Assembly: GCA_963855995.1 (NCBI GenBank)
Contig: OY979718.1
Location: forward strand, 33,644,559 to 33,708,558
DNA from: Muricea muricata
Lineage: Eukaryota; Cnidaria; Anthozoa; Malacalcyonacea; Plexauridae
Length of the DNA: 64,000 nucleotides
Reading direction: 5' to 3'
Part shown: positions 48,801 to 56,879 of the stretch, piece by piece
Layout: each line of letters begins with the position of its first letter
Numbering within the stretch: the stretch's first letter is position 1
Made by a program: the position numbers and the translations under genes
The notes under the pieces: model-generated
What the model was told of the DNA's origin: nothing
Seen by the model: the letters and a program-made list of their open reading frames with translations, nothing else
Database searches by the model: none

Positions 48801-51800
48801 GTGTTCTGATTTTCAATTGAGGTCATGTAGATTGAAATCGGAATCCTTTCAGGCTGATGATGCCCATGCAGAATTTAACTGAATTTCTACTTGTGGTACA
48901 CAATCTTACAATAATTCGTGCAATAATCGTATGAATTAGGAATTGAAGAAAATGAGAAAACTACCCATGCGGTGATTAAAGTCGTGAAATATCGAATTTT
49001 ATCATCTTTTTTAAATATTCCTGACCCAAAGCGAAAAAAATTGCAGAGAACTTATAGGGTTGGCCTTTTGCTTTGTACAGGAAACTGATTTCTTCTTTAA
49101 ATCCAGTGCAATAAGGCGAAGCACCGCAAGATTTTCAGATTGCACACTGTGTATCATTAAACCTCACGCAGTCAAAGAAGGTAGGTGCAGCGTAATAATA
49201 AAAATATTGACTTGGCATGAAGTTTGGCAGAACAACAATCACATTCTAAACAAACTCGTGGATATGAGCCCGCCTAGGACCTTCTCCGTAGAGCCCGTGA
49301 ACTTCCTCACTTTATTTCTTATTTTTATCAAAAGTATCGCAAATATTAATTTTTCTTCTAAAACTTTTCACCTCTGTTCATTGTTAATTATACACTTTAA
49401 TTTTGTTTTAAAAACAGTATTTTTTAAGAGGTTTTTTTAACATTTATGTCAGCAACGTTTCAAACAGTTTTACCGTCCGACTTGTTACAAGTTGTAGCCT
49501 GAAGACGGACAGTAAAACTGTTCGAAACGTTGCTAAAATGAATGTAAAGAAACCTCTTGAAAAATCCTCTTTTTAAAACAAAATTAAAGTATATAAATTA
49601 TAAGTATCACATATCATTAGGAAATTGTTTGTAGTGAAGTACTTTTAGGTCGCTCAAGTCAATAGTGTCATTTTCGTAGTACTTAATTTTCCGTAAATAC
49701 TACTCAATAAAATGTTGTTTTGTGGCACGTTTAACCTTATTTAGCACAAAATGAAAATAGTGCCACTCACTTAAATATGCCATCGCCAGAAATTCGAGAC
49801 ATTGAGCCCAAACTTGAACAGCGGTTATACGCTAAAACGTTATTAACTGAACATCTGTTTTCTTAACAAAATTTGGGCAATGGTCGGTGTTAACAACTAT
49901 ATCCGTTTTAACTTTTATGCCAGTAATTTTATCTAGTTGCTTTGCATTTGGAGCCATCAAGCCATTGTCAAGAGAACAATTTCAATTTCCCGCTTCAGCG
50001 TGCGCGCTAGATAATTGCATGAAATTCGTCAAGTTTTCATGACGTTTGAACAAAGGAATGACCGCTGCCAGCAACACTGCCGTCAGTTAGAAAGCTCTTT
50101 TTTCAAGCTTCAATTTGGTATGTTTCTCGACTTCTAGCGACGAATATTTCTCAAAATATTTGTTATTCGGAAAGAAGATATTGCAGTATTTTTGAACAAG
50201 CCTGCAATGGCAATTTTAACCTAAAAAGACCGTTTTTTGTTAACAAAATGGAACTGTTTATCGATGTATAATTTGTCAAATGGAGGTAGTCTTATGTAGT
50301 TCAATATCTCAAGTCTGTTATACGAACTGTACAAATGGACAAACGATGCTAAGTAACTGGCTTATTGCTCTCAACTGCTTTAGAACACGGGGTTTCTCGA
50401 TAATTTCGTTTATATTTTTAAAGGTTAGTAAAGCAACTCCGTTACTTACGAATGGTGTTTGTTTTGGAACTGTACTAATGTCGAATAAAAACTTCAAATA
50501 TCGTTTAAAATGACCATCTAATCGTATTGAACTAGGAATGAACTGTACAAGTATGATTTTTTTTGTTGGGAACCTTTTATTCTACTTTTTTGAGAAATGT
50601 TATAGACAATTTCATGTTTTTTTCTTGTGTTTGCGTTGCTACTTAAGCGCATGCGCAATTAGCACGTCTCGAATTTCTGGCGATGTTTATGAACTTTTTG
50701 ACGAACATTTGATGGTCGCATAGATTACTTTTGGTAAAAATGAACTTGAGGTTTCTTCCTATTCTTGAAAAATAGGACACCCCCCCCCCCCCCCCACTAA
50801 ATCAGTTTGCAGTATATACAGCTTTAAGGAAAGATTCCATAGGTACACGTACATCTAATTTTGATCAATTGTGTCATCATATTACGGGACTACGTTGACA
50901 CACATTGGGTTTAATTTTCAGGAGTTGCTGGGAAAATTCTCATGGCTATCCAAGAGCATGGTTTTTATTTGAATGCTTTACAAATGGTTAGATTGATTGC
51001 TATACGATTTACTTCTAAACCTTTACATAACGTAGCTACTAGGGGAATAAGGCCATAAGGGGCATTTGCCTCTACACAGCCAAAAATGAACAACCTGTTC
51101 TGGGCTGATTAAAACAGCATTGAGCAATGTTGTGCTGCCCACATAGTTCAATGTTGTCAGCAATACTGAACAGATTGTTGAGCCTGAACTAGCCTGCAAT
51201 CAGGTGTAACAATGTTGAACAATATTGTTGACAACCTTTAACAATGTGGGCAGCACAATATTGTTCAATGCTGTTTTCATCAGCCCAAAACAGGTTGTTC
51301 ATTTTTTGCCTCTAACTCAAATCGGCCTATCGTATTTCCAAGAGTTTGTTCTTTTCTTTATTAATAAGTGTTATATATAGTTGTAGGTAATTCGAGCCAT
51401 TCGTGTTTCATCCTTGTTGCAGCTATTAGGTCGCAGGGCCTTGCAAATATTTATGACGTCGCAGGAGCACAGCTGTCCCCGCGCAATTCATTGGTACTTC
51501 AAATACTTTTCACATGTCTTGAGTCGTATTTGAAATATACTTTTCCGTAATAATGATGATGATTGTGATATGTGTGAATTTTCGAGTTGCCACTACAGAT
51601 TTGCCCCAGTCATAATCAAATTTCAAATTGACCCAAAATGTGTGATATATGTCTGTTGTGATACGTAATTATGATTACCATTCTCCGAAAACTATGTAAA
51701 GTATTTGCAGGGCCTTATATTTATTCAGCACATGTTGGTTTACATTTCTTACAAAAATTTTGCTCTAGTATCACATGGAGGTTGCAAATGCTGAGGAATT

Positions 51801-52875
51801 TTTTGAAGTCTACAAAGGCGTTCTGGTGGAGTATAGTGTAAGTTATTGTCAAACTGTTATTGGGGAAGAAAACGGGATAGTGGCAGATAATTACAGTATA
51901 TGCATTAATCTATGAACGGGGATTAATCGCTTCTCAACTTGTCTGAGATCTTCCAAGTTTCGTAAGCAGGCAGGATCGCCTCTTGAAACAAGTGAACTTG
52001 TAAATGTGTGATCAATTAAAGATAAAATTAATAAATACAGTATATAACTAAGTGAATTAAAAGGATGATTAGAGAAAAGGAGACAAGACATTACAACGGA
52101 TCGATGACCTATCATTGTTTTCCCCATCTGCTCTTGGTATACAGCTAGTCAGTAACAAATATATGCAAAAAAACCTTTTAAATCTGGTCAAACTTTTTAT
52201 ATTTCCTTTTTTTTTAGAAAATGGTCGATGAACTATGCAGTGGACCATGTATCGCTGTTGAGTTATGTGGTGAAGGTGATGTCCACAAGGCGTTTCGATC
52301 CTTTGTTGGACCATCAGATCCAGTAAGCTTTTGCGGAGTGTATCTAAGGGCCTTTTATGTGATCCCGGCAATTTTTCTTCTTGGGGGGGGGGGGGGTGTT
52401 AATTTGTTGAGTATGTAGAAATATCGTTGATTTGTCATGCAAGCTTTGTTATTCCGGAGATATTTTTGCTAAACGAAAAAAGTCAGTTCAATGTCGTTTT
52501 GTCCAAATTACGTTCGATATTATTTTTTACGCCTACGATTCATGTCGATCCAAAATTAAGAAGAGTCGTTATATCTTTGTCAGGAAGTTGCCAAACACCT
52601 TCGTCCTCATTCATTACGTGCTAATTTTGGGGTGGACAAAGTAAGGAATGCCGTACACTGTACTGACTTACCGGACGATGCAGGTTTAGAGGTGAGTTGT
52701 TTTTAATTCCTCGAAACTTCTTTTTCCGCATTTAAAACTGGACAGATGATCATAAGATATGACAGCCCGCACCTTTCTAGCTACGACCGATTGTAATGCA
52801 TAAATGTGTAAAGTTACATCATGCTAAATCTATCTTTTACAGGTCGAGTACTTCTTCAAAATTTTGAATCAATGA
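33778..52875 (+). CDS. NME7: NME7, nucleoside diphosphate kinase family member 7, 15 exons
   Basis: Exons are 33778-33891, 38113-38217, 38642-38703, 38974-39014, 40157-40226, 47556-47606, 48111-48199, 48453-48518, 48731-48783, 49081-49180, 50922-50986, 51769-51837, 52218-52322, 52584-52691 and 52843-52875. All phases agree and sum to 1131 nt, 376 residues, the same length as human NME7. The DM10 domain spans about residues 1-93. NDK domain A (about 94-217) has MVKPDAI and active-site NACHGSDS with His207. NDK domain B (about 236-376) has IIKPHAV and NAVHCTDLPDD with His355. It ends EYFFKILNQ. NME7 associates with the gamma-tubulin ring complex and is a ciliary doublet-microtubule inner protein. 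Domain A retains the kinase histidine in known orthologues. Catalysis here is inferred. Confidence 0.96.
34436..34532. repeat. Inverted repeat in NME7 intron 1
   Basis: TAATAGAGTTGATGTTCTTG then GGCATAAA on the left is matched inversely on the right (CATATTTATGCCC, GTCAACTCTATTG) around a short loop. It is probably a small MITE or part of one. Confidence 0.6.
37183..38039. mobile_element. Outer inverted-repeat element, host of a nested MITE
   Basis: The left end GACCCGTTTACACTAGGGCA and the right end TAGTGTAAATAGGGGTC are inverted copies. Inner sequence also pairs (GGATTCG, AATCC blocks). The internal part is interrupted by a second element (37226-37668). Confidence 0.65.
37226..37668. mobile_element. 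Inner MITE built of CAAGTTGT/ACAACTTG repeats
   Basis: The ends ACCTAAAAATCTCACAACTT and the inverse of AAGTTGCGTTTTTACGTGTG-like sequence are paired. The interior is a dense series of ACAAGTTG/CAACTTGT, CTTGTTACAA and GTTCCAAAC units in both orientations. Short direct repeats resembling CGTTT(T)ACAC flank it and may be the target duplication. Confidence 0.6.
38113..38217 (+). CDS. NME7: NME7 exon 2 (DM10)
   Basis: It follows the acceptor TTTTTTGCAG and encodes residues 39-73 including KNKRVFLKRSK and LHIGAVVNIHSRQ, the DM10 core. It ends in phase 0 before GTACTG. Confidence 0.95.
38642..38703 (+). CDS. NME7: NME7 exon 3 (DM10 end)
   Basis: It encodes LTIKDYADTSTSNRLKSKNE and the split Lys that opens the first NDK domain, and ends before GTGAGT. 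Confidence 0.93.
38974..39014 (+). CDS. NME7: NME7 exon 4 (NDK A, KPDA strand)
   Basis: A 41-nt exon coding TFAMVKPDAIQEA, the first beta strand and KPDA motif of NDK domain A. It ends in phase 1 before GTAGGT. Confidence 0.95.
39175..39989. repeat. Inverted terminal repeats ~800 bp apart in NME7 intron 4
   Basis: TTTGAAGTCATCTTGACCTC at 39174 faces GAGGTCAAGATGACTTCGAA at 39970. The interior has no coding sequence. The arms are short (about 22 nt) and the element call is tentative. Confidence 0.5.
40157..40226 (+). CDS. NME7: NME7 exon 5 (NDK A)
   Basis: It follows CCTTTATAG and encodes SIIDTIYQNGFSICNMKSVI then LSR, ending before GTATGT. The phase fits exon 4 and exon 6. Confidence 0.92.
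43025..45444. mobile_element. 2420-bp inverted-repeat DNA transposon with 9-bp target duplication
   Basis: Both ends read CAACCTCGTACCCAGGGCTT when oriented inwards. The match continues through CTTGGCGACTGCGTGGCCATAA-like sequence for about 55 nt. The identical 9-mer AGTAAAGTG lies at 43016-43024 and 45445-45453. The interior is AT-rich apart from a short helicase-like frame near the right end on the minus strand. A 9-bp duplication suggests a Mutator- or Merlin-like mechanism, but the superfamily is not settled from the sequence alone. Confidence 0.85.
44883..45071 (-). pseudogene. RecQ-like helicase N-terminal fragment inside the transposon
   Basis: A 62-codon frame reads from a Met into KQYQALLSIVKDNKGTIYVL then PTGYGRSLIYN, the Q-motif-to-Walker A region of RecQ-type superfamily II helicases. 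The usual GKS is GRS here. Translation then ends and none of the downstream helicase motifs is present in the following 1.8 kb. The transposon either captured this 5' piece or descends from a helicase-bearing parent that lost the rest. Confidence 0.65.
45973..46858 (+). pseudogene. Unrecognised broken open frame in NME7 intron 5
   Basis: A frame opening near 46030 runs through a 170-codon stretch (46104-46613) with charged, non-repetitive composition (for example MECTLYKCIQDLEFTRYELH). A shift near 46600 leads into another 80 codons ending ILHYKRLAHAKKRMRAPLAK and FWKRLT. An upstream ATG at 45973 begins MASTKVVQQSRLGNRTCNN before a stop. The composition looks like coding sequence broken by two frameshifts. 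I do not recognise the family. It has no introns, so it may be a retrocopy or a transposon-encoded protein. Confidence 0.4.
47556..47606 (+). CDS. NME7: NME7 exon 6 (NDK A)
   Basis: A 51-nt exon coding NEAEEFYREHFGKPFF, the helical region around the Kpn-loop in NDK domain A. It follows a 7.3-kb intron filled with transposon sequence. Confidence 0.93.
48111..48199 (+). CDS. NME7: NME7 exon 7 (NDK A)
   Basis: It encodes ALMSFITSGPVLAMELKAES then AVTRWRSLL, including the SGPV strand of the NDK fold. It ends in phase 1. Confidence 0.95.
48453..48518 (+). CDS. NME7: NME7 exon 8 (NDK A)
   Basis: It encodes PTDSRAARTEAPGSIRARFG then F, the nucleotide-binding loop region preceding the active-site histidine. 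Confidence 0.95.
48731..48783 (+). CDS. NME7: NME7 exon 9 (NDK A active site)
   Basis: It encodes NTKNACHGSDSDQSANR. The NACHGSDS block contains the phosphorylated histidine (residue 207) of NDK domain A, intact. It ends in phase 0 before GTGAGT. Confidence 0.95.
49081..49180 (+). CDS. NME7: NME7 exon 10 (end of A, start of NDK B)
   Basis: It begins ETDFFF, closing domain A, and ends with CTLCIIKPHAVKE, the opening strand of NDK domain B. It ends in phase 1 before GTAGGT. Confidence 0.95.
49384..49602. mobile_element. Inverted-repeat element in NME7 intron 10
   Basis: The left arm contains ACTTTAATTTTGTTTTAAAA, AAGAGGTTT, CAGCAACGTTTC and AACAGTTTTAC. The right arm repeats all four inversely, ending near TAAAGTATATAAATT. 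Arms are about 95 nt around a short loop. It is non-coding. Confidence 0.7.
50922..50986 (+). CDS. NME7: NME7 exon 11 (NDK B)
   Basis: It encodes VAGKILMAIQEHGFYLNALQ then M. The donor is GTTAGA, weaker than the usual GTAAGT/GTATGT seen elsewhere in this gene, but the phase and homology leave little alternative. Confidence 0.92.
51075..51304. mobile_element. MITE with 9-10-bp direct flanks in NME7 intron 11
   Basis: The arms share AATGAACAACCTGTT(C/T)TGGG, CTGAT, AAAACAGCATTGA and GTGCTGCCCACA in inverse orientation. The identical flank TTTGCCTCTA lies at 51065-51074 and 51305-51314, consistent with a Mutator-like target duplication. The repetitive AACAATGTTG-type interior recalls the 37226-37668 element. 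Confidence 0.75.
51769..51837 (+). CDS. NME7: NME7 exon 12 (NDK B)
   Basis: It encodes YHMEVANAEEFFEVYKGVLV then EYS, matching the EEFYEVYKGVV region of the family, in phase 0 on both sides. Confidence 0.95.
52218..52322 (+). CDS. NME7: NME7 exon 13 (NDK B)
   Basis: It encodes KMVDELCSGPCIAVELCGEG onwards to FVGPSDP, the SGPC strand and GPSDP loop of NDK domain B. Confidence 0.95.
52584..52691 (+). CDS. NME7: NME7 exon 14 (NDK B active site)
   Basis: It encodes EVAKHLRPHSLRANFGVDKV then RNAVHCTDLPDDAGLE. His355 in NAVHCTDL is the domain B active-site histidine. Confidence 0.95.
52843..52875 (+). CDS. NME7: NME7 exon 15 (C-terminus and stop)
   Basis: It encodes VEYFFKILNQ and TGA, the conserved last strand of the protein, after the acceptor CTTTTACAG. 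Confidence 0.95.
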   Translation, partial: VEYFFKILNQ

Positions 52876-53050
52876 ATTTACAGAAAGCACGTATTAACCT
52901 GTGCGATGTACAGACGTTGTCGATCATATTCATTTTTCATCCTTTATAAAACTAATGTAAATTATTGTAATTTCTTCCATGCATGCACATATAGTTTTTA
53001 TTGTAAATAATTATTACTGCCATTTTTGCACATCATGTACATTTCTGTTA

Positions 53051-53056
53051 AATAAA
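53051..53056 (+). terminator. Polyadenylation signal AATAAA, NME7
   Basis: A canonical hexamer 176 bases after the NME7 stop, in AT-rich 3' sequence followed by a T-rich stretch. Confidence 0.65.
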
Positions 53057-53831
53057 TTCTTTTGCATGCTAAAATTTCCTGGATACTCCTATCAAAGACC
53101 ACGGCCAGCCAGAGCCAATGACTATTTATAACAAATATCATCGCTCTACCAACGTTTTACTAAAACTGTCAAATGCGGTAAACCTACAATCTGGAATAAA
53201 ATTGTTGACACACTTGAGCGATCATATGTCATATTCCTGGGGTTGTAGAATAATCTTTGCCGCCCCCCCTCCCAAATCAATGTTGTGGGGATAAAACATT
53301 TGGTTGGGACATGCGGCGTAGACACTTGGGAATTGTGTAAACATTGTACGGGGGACCCCGCCCCCCCCCCCCCCCCAAAATGAAAATTGCGAATATTGTA
53401 ATCATTTGAGAATCGCACACGTAGCTAGACTTCAAAATTCAGAGTGCCTCAACAAGTTTTGTCCAAGATTGTAGCGATAATTGCGAACATAACGAAGTGC
53501 AAGGTACGAGACGCCAAATGCGCCAGAATTACAAAAGATGATAAAATTTCATTAAGGCGAACATATCCGAGCAAGACCTGTAGATTTTAAAATAAACGTC
53601 GAAAAATACTGTCAAATGAAAAATTATTAAGATTTTTACCACTTGAAGAGAGATTTGTTCAACGCTTGCTGAAATTTTGTGTGTCACTTGTTGAGTACAA
53701 TGTAAACTACTGGGAAACCAGTAATTTGTGTTACCCGAATAAAGTGTCATAAAGATTTTCCATCCATATCGCCTAGTGAGATTTTAACCATCGCTTGGTA
53801 CTATGATGAGATTCTAACCATCGCTTGATAG

Positions 53832-54303
53832 TCCACCGGACTACCATCTGCAATGCATTAAAGAATTTAAAAGATCTCTTCAACTTGTCCAAAGACACAA
53901 CAGGTTTGATCAAGTTATTATTTGTGGGGACTTCAATATTCCAAATATCGACTGGACCACCGGGACGGCGAGTGACAACAATTCAATTTCTAATCACTTT
54001 ACGAAAACAGTAAAAGATTTCTTTCTTTGTCAGATGGTCCATTCTCGAACTCGTGGCGACAGCACGCTTGACCTTATTCTAACTAACATACCAGACAAAA
54101 TTGAAAATGTCATGGGGCTCGACGACATTTATCCACAGATCATTAGCTCGTCATTTTCGATATAAATCTCAAAATCCAAAGAAAGCCAAAAGCTCGCTCT
54201 CAATAAGAGAGCGAACGTTCTCAGAAAGATCACTTGGAAATCATGTTTTGTGCCGGGAAATATTGACAAGACTTTATCAAATTGGTGTGATGTGTTTCTG
54301 AAG
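53832..54303 (+). pseudogene. LINE endonuclease fragment (5' part of a non-LTR retrotransposon)
   Basis: It translates LQLVQRHNRFDQVIICGDFN, then IPNIDWTTG, and TRGDSTLDLILTNIP. These are the GDFN and TRG..LDLILTN signatures of the apurinic-type endonuclease of CR1/L2/jockey-like LINEs. After a stop near 54165 the reading continues in other frames with RKPK and VPGNIDKTLSNWCDVFL, then similarity ends abruptly at about 54303. The 5' end and the entire reverse transcriptase are missing here. Confidence 0.8.
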
Positions 54304-55089
54304 GCAGGACAGGTGTCGCACGAAATTTATGACCTGCGAAATTCATGACCGTGACAGATCTGCACATGCGCACACGATGCGCATGATTGGCATCGGCTCA
54401 GAAATTTCGCAACTCCACAACAACAGCACGTGTATTTCTTGTTTTGGTGGAAATCTTTGCTCGCTTTTGAAGTCATGTGATTTTAATTTTGAATTATCAA
54501 TTAATTGATGGGATTTTTGATGGGATTACCATGTGTATAGCGTTTATGGTGTGTATAGCTTAGTTTATACGCAAAATTCTCTTAATTCAAAGGCAAATTA
54601 ACTGCTATAAATTTTGGGTTATAAACAGCTTACAACATAATAGTCACTCGTGACTTGCGTATTAAAATGTGTGATATTTTATTATTTTGAACTAATCAAG
54701 TAAAAGCGCATTTTTTAGTTGTGATATCGACGGGAATTGACGGTTCGTGCATGAAATTAACAGCTTTAGCCTTTATTTCAACAGCGTGTTTTATAGTTGT
54801 AAGTAGTTTTATATAGACAATATAGATAGTGGACATCTAGTCAGAAGCACATTTTATTGTTGTGATTTCGAACAAGCTGATACCTACAGATTATCTCCAT
54901 GGCTACCAGTATATCATGATCAGACGGGTGAAGTACTGAAGTTTAGTGTTAACTATTTCTATTTATTGTAAAATCGAATAGCTTACAAAATAGAAACCTG
55001 TCGCTTTAAATTGTGTGATATAGTTTACTAGACATACCAGTAAGTAGATATACCCCTGTCAGCGGTCTTCCCTGAAAACTTATGCTAAA

Positions 55090-56755
55090 GTTATGTTTAG
55101 GTTTGCAGCTGCTATGAGTTTTAGTAGCTGTGGCCGCGACAGTGACAAAAATCGCTCATACAAATCAGGAGCAGCGAAACGGAAGGCAAGGGCAGAACGA
55201 ATTGCACGGGAAAGTAAAGCCTTGAGTAAAGTGCCAAAAACATCCGAACTCTTCCCCCGAGAGCAGCGGTGGCAATGCAACTGGTATCAGCACAGATCGC
55301 GTCACGGATTTGCAACCTCCGCAACAGGATGAAGATGCTTCTGCCTGTTCTGGTGAGTCGACCAAGCTGATCTAGACAACAGTGACTAATTCTGTGCCTG
55401 AGGAACATGATAAGTTTGCTGAGTCCCTAACATCAGATGATCAGTCCAGTCGTACAGATGCTTATTCCAGTGATTTGGGATTATGGCCTGCTAGTGTTTC
55501 GGACAGTATGAGGGAATACTGGGCAGCAAAGGGAAGCAGCCAATGCAGAAATTCAAATGCAGATTTCAGCGCGTCCTCTACCAGATACGAGGGAGAAAAT
55601 TGTAATCGGCAGTTTCAGAAAACCGCTTATTTACATACACGCATCAGCTGACAAAACAGGAACATTCTCGACCTGGCTCTGCTACTCGCCTTCTACACAT
55701 TCAGTGTTCTGCTTCGCATGTAAATTGATAAGCCCTGTGCTGCACATTCTCTCAATCTTGTTGGTCAGTCTGCCGTTGGTTGCTGCGAGCTGGCTGTTAA
55801 CTTCTTCAGTTTCGTTCAACCCATCGCTGGAAAATTTTGACCAACCAACATTCAAGCCAAAGTCGACCAACAGTCAAACGCATGTCTGATACTTGCTGGT
55901 CGGCACCGGTAAACGCTACGAAGGCTCTAGTTGAGGGTTATGACGAAATTAATACTGCTTTGGAAAAATCGCTGATGACGATGACGAGAAACCCGAAATT
56001 AAAGCAGAAGCTCGTGGTATGGCCTCCTAGATGAACCAACTCGAAGCTGGAATACTCGCAGCTTTGCAGCATGACATCTTGCATCCTTTTCACAGCAACA
56101 GTCAAGCCCTGCAATCAGCCGACCAAGATCTCAACTCTGCAGTTGCAATCTATGAATCTCTAATCGAGTTTATCGGTAAGTTGCAGGAAAGATTTGAAGA
56201 ATTTTGTGCCAAAGGGAAGAAGCTCAGTGAATGTGACCATTTCGTGGACGAAGTTAGACGCGTCCGTCAACGAAATCGCCATTACGACGAGCCAGGATCA
56301 GCGCCTGAAGTGCAACAGACTCCAGCCGACAAGTTCCGCACGGGTAGTTTCCTGGTGATTGATTGCCTTGACGCCGAGTTACGGAAACGACTGGGAGCAT
56401 ACACTGGCATTGCCTCAAAGTTTGGTTCCCTGCGAAACCTTGAGAATCTTCCTGATGAAGAAGTGATCCAAAGTGCGAAGAGTCTCCACGAAGCATACCC
56501 AATGGATTTAGAAGCTTGTCCGTCAGACGAATTATTACAGTTTTCGGGTTTTCTCAACACAGAATTTGCTAAAAATCATCAGCTGTACATACATCATACA
56601 TCTTCAGCTGCAGCTAAGACCGACACATCCTCTGGCAACGAGTCTGACGACGACATTCATTTAAACCTGGAGTCGCTGGAAATGCGAATGTCTATACTTC
56701 TTGTGTCAAACCTGGAAACTGTAGAGAGTGTGGCAACATGCAGGAAATTTTAGAC
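55090..56755 (+). pseudogene. hAT-family transposase remnant (ZMYM1-like/DUF4371 type)
   Basis: The 5' part reads KSGAAKRKARAERIARESKA, as in the N-terminus of these transposases. After a frameshift and stop come EYWAAKGSSQCRNSN and DKTGTFSTWLCYSPSTHSVF then CFACKL, the TTF-type zinc-finger region. The sequence then jumps to KRMSDTCWSA, skipping the catalytic-core segment expected between them. It continues in a 240-codon frame (56031-56753) with HDILHPFHSNSQALQSADQD, RRVRQRNRHYDEPG and FLVIDCLDAELRKRL, the late part of the family. Multiple frameshifts and the missing middle make it dead. Confidence 0.8.
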
Positions 56756-56779
56756 TGAGTGTTTAAAATTGGTCAGATA

Positions 56780-56879
56780 CTAACAAAATAAAGTCGAATG
56801 CGAAGAAAACAAAAGATATGTGGAAATGTTTTGGAAAATCTAATCCACAGCCACCTAATCTTTATGTTGGGGATAATAT
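56780..56879 (+). pseudogene. LINE fragment, left part of an interrupted reverse transcriptase
   Basis: It reads NKIKSNAKKTKDMWKCFGKS then NPQPPNLYVGDNI, a region just before the FKLLGV motif in CR1/L2-type reverse transcriptases. The continuation IETVDTFKLLGV is found 3 kb away at 59849, beyond another LINE, so this copy was split by insertion. Confidence 0.75.
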
